Assembly: GCF_014203545.1 (NCBI RefSeq)
Contig: NZ_JACHJG010000006.1
Span: forward strand, 124,001 to 188,000
Direction: 5' to 3'
Length of the DNA: 64,000 bases
Origin: Streptomyces netropsis
GTDB lineage: Bacteria > Actinomycetota > Actinomycetes > Streptomycetales > Streptomycetaceae
The stretch's first letter is position 1. Each line of letters starts with the position of its first letter. Below are positions 17,783-25,523 of the stretch, piece by piece. The position numbers and the translations under genes are program-made. The notes under the pieces are model-generated. The model did no database searches, was not told the origin of the DNA, and worked only from the letters and a program-made list of their open reading frames with translations.

Positions 17783-18457
17783 TCAGATGACCATCTGGGC
17801 CTGCGGCCAGCGACCCACCCGGTACGGCGCCCACCAGAGGTGTTCCCCGAACCGCACCGCGAGGTCCTCCCGCAGGAAGTCCTCCACCGCGTCGGCCGGC
17901 AGGTCCTCGGCTCGGGCGCCGTCCGCCAACGCCGCGATGGCCTCCTGGTAGTGGGGCTCGTCGATGGTGAAGCGCCGCAGCTCGCGGTAGCGCCGGTCCC
18001 GTACCTGGAGGAAGCCCGGCCCTCGCCGGTACACGCACTTGCAGATGTAGTAGCCGCGGCGCCACTCGCTCAGCACGCCCTGGGGGTCCTCGACGCCGAG
18101 GACGGCGGTGGGCGGGTGCAGATGACCGAGCCGGCGCCAGTCGTGCGGGTCCGGCCCCGGCCGCACGGTCCAGTCGACGGCGAGGGCGAGGCTGGTGAGG
18201 TCGCCGATGAGGCTCAGCGTCCGGACCGTCCGGGCGGCTCTCGCGTCGTCCATCGGGCCGGTCAGATCGACGGGGTCCGCCAGGACCACCCGCCGGGCAC
18301 CGGCGTCGAAGAGGCGGCGCGCGTGCCCCGCGCCCGGCCCGTCGAGGTGCCGGGCACCGATCCGCATGCCGGGCACGGCACAGGCGGCCCGGTCGTAGTC
18401 GCGCCACAGCGTCACCGTCAGAGCGTCCGGCGTCGTGGACGCGGCGGCTGCCGTCAT
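17783..18457 (-). CDS. DUF5825-like protein of the RiPP operon
   Basis: 224 residues, starting MTAAAASTTPDALTVTLWRDYD. It has a short beta-rich opening, a conserved-looking centre (LADPVDLTGPMDDARAARTVRTLSLIGDLTSLALAVDW) and WRRGYYICKCVYRRGPGFLQVRDRR. It has no signal peptide or membrane helix. It resembles the DUF5825 proteins that accompany ribosomal-peptide-maturation radical SAM genes. The biochemical role is unknown; it could be a partner that binds or presents the precursor. It follows the radical SAM gene by 100 bp and is the last gene of the minus-strand operon. Confidence 0.75.
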   Translation of the reverse strand: MTAAAASTTPDALTVTLWRDYDRAACAVPGMRIGARHLDGPGAGHARRLFDAGARRVVLADPVDLTGPMDDARAARTVRTLSLIGDLTSLALAVDWTVRPGPDPHDWRRLGHLHPPTAVLGVEDPQGVLSEWRRGYYICKCVYRRGPGFLQVRDRRYRELRRFTIDEPHYQEAIAALADGARAEDLPADAVEDFLREDLAVRFGEHLWWAPYRVGRWPQAQMVI

Positions 18458-18557
18458 GGAGATCCCCTTCGTGAGTGCCGAGTCGCATGCCGGACCGGTG
18501 CCGGCATGCGTGCTGGATGGGTGCCGGGCCGGCCGGGGCGGCCCCGGCGGCCGCGGA

Positions 18558-20480
18558 TCAGACTCCCGTGCTCTGCAGCGCCGGTTCCGTCTCCGCCGCG
18601 TCTTCGGCCTCGGTCCGCCGCATGTGGTCCAGCCGCAGCAGCTCCTCGTTCACCGCGGGCGGCGCCACGTGCACGTACTGGCCGCCGTCGGCGAAGACCA
18701 GGCCGAGCTCCCGCCACCGGCTCAGGGTCGTCTCGATCGTGCCGGCGTCCGAGCCGGGGTGCTCCTCGCGCAGCTTGCGCGCCGCCGCGACGAGGGTGTG
18801 CGGCTGGTCGAGCAGCCGGAAGAGCGCCACGTCCACCGGGTCGGTCAACTCCAGCGTCCGCCAGTCGAAGCCGCGGCGGCGGCTCACCAGCACGATCCGG
18901 TCGCCCAGGTCGCAGTGCGTCAGCCGACTGGTGGCGAAGGCCCCCTTCCACGCCGTCAGGGCGTCGTTGAGCCTGCGCACCACGTCGTCTCCGACGCCGC
19001 GCGGCGGCACGTCGAAGACGTACGCCAGGTCGAACATCTCCGCTTCCGGCAGGTCGTAGGTGATGCGGTACGGCTCGGCCGGCCGCAGGTCGCTGAAGCC
19101 CATGCCGGGGTTGTTGAAGTACGGGCTGAACCGCTCGATGGCGATGCGCGCGGACTGGTCGACGGGCGGGTTGAGGTGTTCGAGGGCGGGCAGCTGGCAG
19201 GTGATCCCGTCGTAGTCCGCGGCTTCCTCGCCGGGGAATCCGTGCAGGTAGTTCCAGGCCACGGAGAGGCCGGCGGCCGCGCCGTCGCGGAGCATGCGGA
19301 CGTTCTGGCAGCCGGTGACGCCCTTGTCCATGAGGCCGAGGACCTTGCTGCTGAGGCTCTCGATGCCCGGCTGCACGTAGATGAGGCCGGCGTCGGCGAG
19401 GGTCTGCAACTGGCCGCTGCGCATATTGGCCTTGATCTCGTAGTGCAGCCGCAGGTCGTAGCCGCTGTCGATGATGCGGGGCAGCAGCGACTTCACGTAT
19501 CCCATGTCGAGGATGTTGTCGACGACGTACATGTCGAGCACCCGGTGCCTGGCCGCGAGCCCGACGATCTCCTCGAAGAACACCGTGGGGCTCTTGCTGC
19601 GGAACTGCATGAAGGAGCCGTTGAGCCCGCAGAAGGTGCAGTGGTGCTTCTCCCCCCACCAGCAGCCCCGCGCGCCTTCCACGACCAGTTTGGGCTCGAC
19701 CCACGCATGGGCGGCGGAGGCGGCCAGCCGCTCGAAGTAGCCCGTGTAGTCGGGCGGCAGGATGGCCGCGGGCGGCAGGGGCCTGGTGCTCATCGGGTTG
19801 GCGTGCGAGCCGCCGCCCGCATCGCGCCGGCACAGCCCGGTGACGGCGTCGAGGTCCGAGCCGTCGCGCAGTGCGGCGACCAGCGCGGGGAAGGACTCCT
19901 CGCCCTCGCCGCGAACGACGTAGTCGACGAAGGGGAAGTTGCGGTGGACGGCCTCGCCCTGCTTGCCGTCGCAGTTGGCGCCGCCCATGACGGTCTTGAT
20001 GGCGGGATTGAGCCGCTTGACGTATTTCGCGGCGGCCAGCGCGGCGGTGTTCTGCTGGAACGTCGAGGTGAAGCCGACGACGTCGGGTTCCGCCGCCACG
20101 ATGCGCTCGGCGATGTTCCGTATGAACGCGGTCGCGCTCGCGTGGAGCTCCACCGTGGTCTCCAGGCGCCGGGCACCGATCTTCCCGCCCATCGCGTCCG
20201 CGAACTCCGCCACCCGCCAGGTGTCGTCGTCGTAGAGCGCGGAGGAGAACACCCAGTCGCCGCAGCCGAGGAAGTAGGAGGCCAGCGAATAGTATTCGTA
20301 GTCGGCGAGCGAGAAATCGTCGCGCTGTTCGGTGATCCAGTCGACATAGTCGATATTCGCGTGCAGCACGTCGGCGTGCGCACCCGGCACTCCTTCGTCG
20401 ATGCTGCGTTTCAGGATTCCCAGAGCCAGCGAGGGCAGATCGATGGGGGCCCAGGGCATGTTGACCAGGGTTACGCGCAC
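18558..20480 (-). CDS. RiPP maturation radical SAM C-methyltransferase (B12-type)
   Basis: 640 residues. Residues about 1-230 form a cobalamin-binding-like Rossmann domain (MRVTLVNMPWAPIDLPSLALGILK at the start, EPDVVGFTSTFQQNTAALAAAKYVK and TVMGGANCDGK within). The radical SAM core follows, and its cluster ligands are Cys273, Cys281 and Cys284 in GCWWGEKHHCTFCGLNG, a CX7CX2C spacing rather than CX3CX2C. This spacing and sequence are characteristic of the 'ribosomal peptide maturation radical SAM protein 1' family (TIGR03975). Such enzymes C-methylate unactivated carbons of a precursor peptide using SAM and methylcobalamin. The C-terminal 160 residues look like a winged-helix peptide-binding part. 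It lies just downstream of the precursor gene, behind a strong hairpin. Confidence 0.9.
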   Translation of the reverse strand: MRVTLVNMPWAPIDLPSLALGILKRSIDEGVPGAHADVLHANIDYVDWITEQRDDFSLADYEYYSLASYFLGCGDWVFSSALYDDDTWRVAEFADAMGGKIGARRLETTVELHASATAFIRNIAERIVAAEPDVVGFTSTFQQNTAALAAAKYVKRLNPAIKTVMGGANCDGKQGEAVHRNFPFVDYVVRGEGEESFPALVAALRDGSDLDAVTGLCRRDAGGGSHANPMSTRPLPPAAILPPDYTGYFERLAASAAHAWVEPKLVVEGARGCWWGEKHHCTFCGLNGSFMQFRSKSPTVFFEEIVGLAARHRVLDMYVVDNILDMGYVKSLLPRIIDSGYDLRLHYEIKANMRSGQLQTLADAGLIYVQPGIESLSSKVLGLMDKGVTGCQNVRMLRDGAAAGLSVAWNYLHGFPGEEAADYDGITCQLPALEHLNPPVDQSARIAIERFSPYFNNPGMGFSDLRPAEPYRITYDLPEAEMFDLAYVFDVPPRGVGDDVVRRLNDALTAWKGAFATSRLTHCDLGDRIVLVSRRRGFDWRTLELTDPVDVALFRLLDQPHTLVAAARKLREEHPGSDAGTIETTLSRWRELGLVFADGGQYVHVAPPAVNEELLRLDHMRRTEAEDAAETEPALQSTGV

Positions 20481-20578
20481 AATTGGCCTCTCTTATCGGA
20501 TCTCGTCCGAACTCCCGGCCCGCCGGACCTTCTTCACCCGTGCGGCGGGAATCCCGAATTCGGAGCCGTCAGCGCGAA

Positions 20579-20606
20579 GGGCCGGGCCGCCGCGGCGGCC
20601 CGGCCC
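20579..20606 (-). terminator. Intra-operon hairpin between precursor and radical SAM genes
   Basis: Perfect inverted repeat: GGGCCGGGCCGCC (20579-20591) and its complement (20594-20606), with only two bases between the arms. On the minus strand it begins 10 nt after the precursor stop codon and lies about 100 bp before the radical SAM start. It is well placed to stop part of the transcription or protect the precursor mRNA end. Confidence 0.75.
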
Positions 20607-20616
20607 CCGGGTGCGG

Positions 20617-20733
20617 CTACTCCTCGGGCTCCTCGGCGGAACGGAAGGGCACGGTGATGCTGATGCCCACGCTGGGCTTACGGCTCTCCTCGTCGCCCTC
20701 GAGCGGGTCGTTGTTGATGACGTCCTTCTGCAT
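20617..20733 (-). CDS. RiPP precursor peptide (38 residues)
   Basis: A 38-codon gene with an excellent AGGAGGTG Shine-Dalgarno seven bases before the ATG at 20733. The N-terminal part MQKDVINNDPLEGDEES is acidic and leader-like. It is followed by RKPSVGISITVPF, a hydrophobic beta-branched core rich in Val and Ile, and a short acidic follower RSAEEPEE. It has no Cys. Val, Ile and Thr side chains are possible C-methylation sites for the neighbouring B12-radical SAM enzyme. The gene starts 5 nt after the peptidase stop, so its SD lies inside the peptidase gene and translation is coupled. Where the product is cut is not known; Arg18-Lys19-Pro20 and Arg31 are candidate boundaries. Confidence 0.82.
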   Translation of the reverse strand: MQKDVINNDPLEGDEESRKPSVGISITVPFRSAEEPEE

Positions 20734-20738
20734 GGCGT

Positions 20739-22556
20739 TCACCTCCTCGGTGCGGTGGCAGGTGCCGATGGGGTCGACCGGACGCCGTGCGGCGTCCGGA
20801 CGTCTGTGGGCGGAGGGGCCGGGCGCGTCAGCCTCCGCAGGAGGAAGCGCACCGACCGCTCCGTGACGGCGGCGTGCTCGGCGCCGTCGTAGCCGTCGTG
20901 GCCGGAGTCCAGCCAGCCGACGTCGTGCGGCACCCCGGCCGCCTCCAGCGCCGCAAGGAACACCTCGACCTGTTGCGGCGGGCACTTGGTGTCGTGCCGG
21001 GCGGCCACCAGCAGGAGCGGAGCGCGGATGGCCGTGGCGTGCGTGAGCGGCGAGGCGTGCGCGTAGCGCTCCGGCACCTGCTCGGGCGTGCCCCCGAACA
21101 GTGCCCGGTCCAGCGCCTGGAGGGCCGGGGTGGAGTGGTGGTGGGCGGTGGCGCAGTCCGCGAGCGGCTTCACCGCCACCGCGGCCGCCCACAGTCCGGG
21201 GTGCGTGCCCGCGGCCAGCAGGGTCAGATAGCCGCCCCAGGAGGTGCCGCACAGCCCGACCGCGTCCGGGCGGGCGACACCGCGGCGTACGAGGTCGGCC
21301 CGTACCCGCACCAGGTCGGCCACCTGGGTGTGCCCGACGCCCTCGCCCCACGCGGAGCGCCAGCGGGCCCCGTACCCCGTGGAGCCGCGGTAGTTGACCC
21401 GGGCCACGGCCAGCCCCGAACCCACCAGGGACTGCACCATGGGGTCGTAGACGTCGCGGTCGTGGTCGGCGGGTCCGCCGTGGACGAGCAGGACCAGCGG
21501 CTGGGCACCACGGCTGCCGGTGGGGCGGGAGAGGAAGGTGTGGACCGGGCCGTCGGGGCCGCCGTCCGTCCACAGTTCCTCGCTGGTACCGAAGCTGGGC
21601 AGCCGGGTGGCGTCGCCACCGGGCAGCGGTGCCCCGGACAGGGTCATGGGCCGGGCGGGGGTCACCGCGTCCGTGAAGACGAAGTGGACGTCGCCGTCGG
21701 GGGCGGGCGCGGCGTCGAGGAGGCTGCCGAGCGGGGTGGCCAGCGGGGTGACGGTCCGCCGGCCGAGGTCGGCGACGCCGACGAGCGTCCGGCCGTGCCG
21801 TTCCTGCCGGATCAGGACCCGTTCGCCGTCGGGGAACCAGCGGGCGGTGAACTCGGTGTCGCGCGCCGACCAGGGGTGCGGGCGCATGCCCTTGGCCGCC
21901 GTCCAGGTGGCGAGGCGGTATCGGCTCTCGTACTGCTGGATCAGCAGCAGGCGCGGCACACCGCCGCCAGGGGCGAACCCCCGCGCCCACAGTGGACTCT
22001 CCCCGCCCGCCAGGGTGGCCACGGAAGCGCCGTCGGCCGAGACGACGGTGACGGCCTCGGGCGCGCGGGCCGACCGGGTCAGCGCGAGCAGGCCGCCGCC
22101 CGGGGCCACGTCGCACAGCCGGACGGCTCCCTCGTGGCCCGGCAGGGTCCGCGGACGGTCGCCGCGTCGGCCGAGGTGGACGGTCATGCCGTCGGGCCGT
22201 CGCAGGCCCAGCGCGACCGTGCCGTCCTCGGCGAAGGCCAGCCCGGCGAAGTGCCCGGCTCGCACGCCCTCGAACGCGGGAGTGCGCGGGCCGCCGTCGA
22301 AGCCCTGGGTGTACCAGAGCCCGGTCCCGTCCCGTTCCTCCGCGAACCACCAGACGACGCAGTCGGCGTCCACGGCGCAGAGCAGGGTGCCGTGGGGGCT
22401 CTCCGTCACCTGCCGGGAACGTCCGGTGGCCCGGTCCCAGGCGAACACCTCGCAGCGGCCGCCGGCGTCGCCGACGTACACCATCCGGTCGGGCCGGGCG
22501 GGGCACACCTCCGGCAGGACCGGCCGGTAGACGCCCCACGTGCGCGTGGCGGTCAT
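20739..22556 (-). CDS. S9 family (prolyl oligopeptidase-type) serine peptidase
   Basis: 605 residues. The N-terminal 340 residues form repeated short beta-strand units typical of the S9 beta-propeller (MVYVGDAGGRCEVFAWDRATG; GLAFAEDGTVALGLRRPDG; HFVFTDAVTPARPMTL). The C-terminal alpha/beta-hydrolase domain has PLVLLVHGGPADHD, the nucleophile GTSWGGY (Ser439), the acid in AARHDTKCPPQQ and the His in GHDGYDGAEH. There is no signal peptide, so it acts in the cytosol. The propeller admits only short peptides, fitting a 38-residue precursor. The ATG at 22556 overlaps the exporter stop codon (ATGA). The likely job is removal of leader or follower from the modified peptide. Confidence 0.88.
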   Translation of the reverse strand: MTATRTWGVYRPVLPEVCPARPDRMVYVGDAGGRCEVFAWDRATGRSRQVTESPHGTLLCAVDADCVVWWFAEERDGTGLWYTQGFDGGPRTPAFEGVRAGHFAGLAFAEDGTVALGLRRPDGMTVHLGRRGDRPRTLPGHEGAVRLCDVAPGGGLLALTRSARAPEAVTVVSADGASVATLAGGESPLWARGFAPGGGVPRLLLIQQYESRYRLATWTAAKGMRPHPWSARDTEFTARWFPDGERVLIRQERHGRTLVGVADLGRRTVTPLATPLGSLLDAAPAPDGDVHFVFTDAVTPARPMTLSGAPLPGGDATRLPSFGTSEELWTDGGPDGPVHTFLSRPTGSRGAQPLVLLVHGGPADHDRDVYDPMVQSLVGSGLAVARVNYRGSTGYGARWRSAWGEGVGHTQVADLVRVRADLVRRGVARPDAVGLCGTSWGGYLTLLAAGTHPGLWAAAVAVKPLADCATAHHHSTPALQALDRALFGGTPEQVPERYAHASPLTHATAIRAPLLLVAARHDTKCPPQQVEVFLAALEAAGVPHDVGWLDSGHDGYDGAEHAAVTERSVRFLLRRLTRPAPPPTDVRTPHGVRSTPSAPATAPRR

Positions 22557-23818
22557 CCGATCACGCCCTCGGGCCGCCGCGCCGTGGCACCGGCGTCGTG
22601 CACGAGGCCGCGCCGCGCGGTGCAGTAACCGGCAAGCCCCACGAGCGCGCCGGCGCTGCCGAAGGCGACCGCCCGGCCGCCCGTCCCGGCCACGAGGGCG
22701 CCCGCTGCGGCCGGGGCGAGTGCGGCCACGGTCTCGCCCGCCGTGCCCAGGACGGTGCCCACCCGGCCCTGGAGCCGATCGGGCGTCAGGAGCACCACGC
22801 GCGCGTGGAGCACGATGCCCACGGCGGGGGCGGCGAGGCTCACCGTGCCGAGGAGCAGCCCGTACGCCCAGGTGTGCGTCACGAACCCGAGCCCGGCCGC
22901 GGCCGGGACCATGAGCCAGGAGGCGGCAACGACGACACGGACCGGTCCCAGCCGTCGGATCACCCAGGGGGCGATCAGCGCGCCGACCAGCCCGCACAGG
23001 CCGCTGACGGTGAGGATCAGCCCGATGGCGGCGGCCCCGGCGCCGCGGGCGTGGGAGGCGAGCACGGCGTGGAAGTACAGCACGCCGAGCACGGCGTTGA
23101 GCCCCGCGGTCCACAGCGTCACGAACCGCAGGAACGGCTGGTGGCGGACGAACCGCAGCCCTTCGGCCAGTTCCCGGGTGAAGCGGTCGCGGCGCGCGGG
23201 GCGCGAGGGGGTGAGGTCGGCCCGGATCGCGCGGGTGAGGACGGCGACGCAGAGGAAGGAGAGCGCGTCGGCCAGTACGGGCACCCAGCGGGCGAGTTGG
23301 AACAGGGCACCGCCCAGGGACGGGCCGACGATCTGTACGGCCTGGTCACGGGATTGGAGGCGGCTGATGGCGGTCGCGTACCGCTCGGGTGGCACGAGGG
23401 CCCGGACCGTGCCCTGCGCCGCCGCCGCGTAGAGGGAGCAGGCGACGCGTTCGACGAGTGCGGCGAGCAGCACATGGGCGGGGGTGACCCTGTCCCAGGC
23501 CACCGCGGCGAAGACCGAGCCCATGGCTCCGGCGGCCACCAGGGCGGACCGGACCATCAAGGTGCGGCGGCACCCGCGGTCCGCCAGCACCCCGGCGAAC
23601 GGCGAGACGACGAGCCCGCCGACGAGGGACACCGATGCCACGAGCCCGACGAGACCCGGTGAGCTGCCCGACGCCAGGAGAATCAGCGGGAGGAAGAGCG
23701 CCGACGCGTAGGTGCCGAGTCCGTCGACGGCGCCGGCCGTCCAGAAATACAGAAAGTCCCTTGGTGCCGCTCCGTTTCGGGCACCGGTCGTGCGTAATTC
23801 CCCCTCCTTGCCACTCAT
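22553..23818 (-). CDS. MFS transporter, probable RiPP exporter
   Basis: 421 residues from the ATG at 23818 (MSGKEGELRTTG). Twelve hydrophobic segments are visible, starting DFLYFWTAGAVDGLGTYASALFLPLILLA. The loop 2-3 MFS motif is GVLADRGCRRTLM. A central loop (LTPSRPARRDRFTRELAEGLRFVRHQPFLRF) is that of the MFS_3/enterobactin-exporter-like group. It is a proton-driven exporter in the plasma membrane. As first gene of the RiPP operon, with ATGA overlap to the peptidase, it probably exports the mature peptide and gives self-protection. An upstream in-frame start at 23944 would add 42 residues of no membrane character. Confidence 0.87.
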   Translation of the reverse strand: MSGKEGELRTTGARNGAAPRDFLYFWTAGAVDGLGTYASALFLPLILLASGSSPGLVGLVASVSLVGGLVVSPFAGVLADRGCRRTLMVRSALVAAGAMGSVFAAVAWDRVTPAHVLLAALVERVACSLYAAAAQGTVRALVPPERYATAISRLQSRDQAVQIVGPSLGGALFQLARWVPVLADALSFLCVAVLTRAIRADLTPSRPARRDRFTRELAEGLRFVRHQPFLRFVTLWTAGLNAVLGVLYFHAVLASHARGAGAAAIGLILTVSGLCGLVGALIAPWVIRRLGPVRVVVAASWLMVPAAAGLGFVTHTWAYGLLLGTVSLAAPAVGIVLHARVVLLTPDRLQGRVGTVLGTAGETVAALAPAAAGALVAGTGGRAVAFGSAGALVGLAGYCTARRGLVHDAGATARRPEGVIG

Positions 23819-24280
23819 CTCTCCACAGCCTCGGATTTCCCGGACGGGGAATTCCTGTACGCACACTTCGGGAGCAGACACACGGCCATGGCCGACCTTC
23901 TTCCTTCGCCGCGAGGGGGTGCAGAAGGGAGGACGCGCAAGCAATTCGGTGAGCGGTTGGGAGCGTAACCGAGGGGTTCACGGTGCGCAACGCTTCCACC
24001 AATGATTCCGGGCGGTAGGGCGGTTCGGCGGCAAGGTCCGCCGATGGAATGGAAACGGCCGGTTCCATATCCGGTGCGATGCACACGGCGAGTACAGCTC
24101 TGGGGGCAGCGGGACGGCGCCGATAATGGCCGGTTGCGGCCGTCCGGCGCGCGCGGTGGCCGATGCCGGGAAACGGCGCCGGCAAGGGGGCACGCGGGAC
24201 CGGGGGCTGTGAACCGGCGCCTCACAGCCCCCCACGGGCACCCTGGTATCCGCAAGAACTCCGCCCGTATCTACCCGTAT
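23819..24280. other. Intergenic region carrying the RiPP operon promoter
   Basis: 462 bp without a convincing gene; ORFs here have poor codon positions and no start signals. It must contain the minus-strand promoter of the RiPP operon and the end of the SDR transcript. I see no clear -10/-35 pair or pathway-specific operator. Confidence 0.5.
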
Positions 24281-24283
24281 CTA
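24264..24283. repeat. 10-bp tandem direct repeat at the end of the SDR gene
   Basis: CCCGTATCTA occurs at 24264-24273 and again at 24274-24283. The second copy supplies the TAG stop of the minus-strand SDR gene. Probably a small slippage duplication. Confidence 0.6.
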
Positions 24284-25054
24284 GAGGTCCACCAGCGCAC
24301 CGCAGGAGACGTTCACGGTGGCGGAGGCCATCGCACGGGCGCGGTCCGATGCCACGAGGGTCGCGGCGGCGGCGATGTCGGCCGGCGTCGCCGTGAGACT
24401 CAAGGGCTGCGTCTCCTCGACGCCCGCGTCCCCCCTCCCCGCTTCCCCGGCCCCCGTCTCCCCGATCGACGCGATCGCGTCCCCGTCACCCGTCTTGAGC
24501 GTGACGACGCGGATGCCGTACCGGTCCAGTTGGGTGGCCCACTGCCGGCGCAGCCCCTCGAGGGCGTCCAGGGCGACGTCGAACCCGCCCGGCCCGGCGG
24601 CAGACGTGGGGCTCGGGCCTCCCAACGCCAGGATGACCCCGGACCCGCGCACGGCCATGTGCCGCGCGGCCGCGCCGGTCGTGAGGAAGTGGCTCCACGT
24701 CGCGGCCGTGGGGACCGGCCGCGCGAACTCCGCCGCGGAGAGTCCTGCCGACGGCTTCGGGAGCTTGCGGGCAGCGCCGTACCCGATGAGGTTGAACGAG
24801 ATGTCGACCCGCCCGGCCCGCCCGGCCACCCCGTCGACGAAGGCGTTGACGTCCTTCTCGTCGCGGGCGTCGAGGCGCGTCGTCACGGCCGTGCCGCCCG
24901 CGGAGCGGATCTCGTCGGCGACGTCGTCGAGCGTGGCGCGCGTACGCCCGGCCAGGAAGACCTCGGCTCCCTCGCGGGCGAAGGTACGGGCCACAGCGCG
25001 GCCGATGCGACCGCCCGCCCCGTAGATCACGGCGACCTTGTTCTCCAGCAGCAT
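24281..25054 (-). CDS. SDR-fold protein lacking catalytic Tyr/Lys
   Basis: 257 residues, ATG at 25054. The Rossmann start NKVAVIYGAGGRIGRAVAR carries the Gly motif of short-chain dehydrogenases. AGRTRATLDDVADEIRSAGG, DARDEKDVNAFVD and DISFNLIGYG (the NNAG block) follow. Where the Ser...YxxxK triad should be, the sequence reads GGPSPTSAAGPGGFDVALDALEGL, so both Tyr and Lys are missing. It may therefore bind NAD(P) without acting as a normal dehydrogenase. A low-complexity insert (GETGAGEAGRGDAG) lies near the C-terminus. It is upstream of the RiPP operon on the same strand but 460 bp away, so probably unrelated. Confidence 0.8.
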   Translation of the reverse strand: MLLENKVAVIYGAGGRIGRAVARTFAREGAEVFLAGRTRATLDDVADEIRSAGGTAVTTRLDARDEKDVNAFVDGVAGRAGRVDISFNLIGYGAARKLPKPSAGLSAAEFARPVPTAATWSHFLTTGAAARHMAVRGSGVILALGGPSPTSAAGPGGFDVALDALEGLRRQWATQLDRYGIRVVTLKTGDGDAIASIGETGAGEAGRGDAGVEETQPLSLTATPADIAAAATLVASDRARAMASATVNVSCGALVDL

Positions 25055-25523
25055 GTCAATCCGTCCTTCCGCGTCGCGAAGCGCTCCGACGGACGCCGTC
25101 GGGAGTGCGGGCAGGGTGAAGAGAAGACTTTCGGCGGTGGCCCCATGCTCCCAGGCCGACGCCCGCACCCGGCTCCGGGACTCGTATGAAGAGTTGAGGC
25201 CGTGGGCACCGGGGAAGGCGCCTGCCTTCCCACCTCCGGTGACTACGTCGCGTGGAGGCGTGGCCCCGATCGTTTCCGGCCAAGGGCATCATCGAAGGAG
25301 CAGACGGCACAGCCGGGGTGGCGACGGGAACGGGCCCCGGGGAGACACCGCCCCCGTGCCTGTCCCGTACAACTTCCGGATGACCTCGGCCTGGCGAGCC
25401 GGTCTGCAGATGTACGGAAGGCCGCCTCACGGGTGGATTCCAGGCGCCTGGGCGAGGGCCTAGTTTCTTGATCATCGGCGGTGCGACCCCATGCCCGCCG
25501 ATCGGTCGTGAAGTGAGGCATGC
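25055..25523. other. Intergenic region between divergent SDR and TPR genes
   Basis: 469 bp. It must hold promoters for the minus-strand SDR gene and the plus-strand TPR gene. No gene with plausible codon use, hairpin or known operator was seen. Confidence 0.45.

Noticed and set aside
20617..22539. 640-codon minus-strand frame ending in the precursor peptide
   Set aside because: Only its last 38 codons are real; the rest is out of frame with the S9 peptidase, which has a full catalytic triad and beta-propeller.
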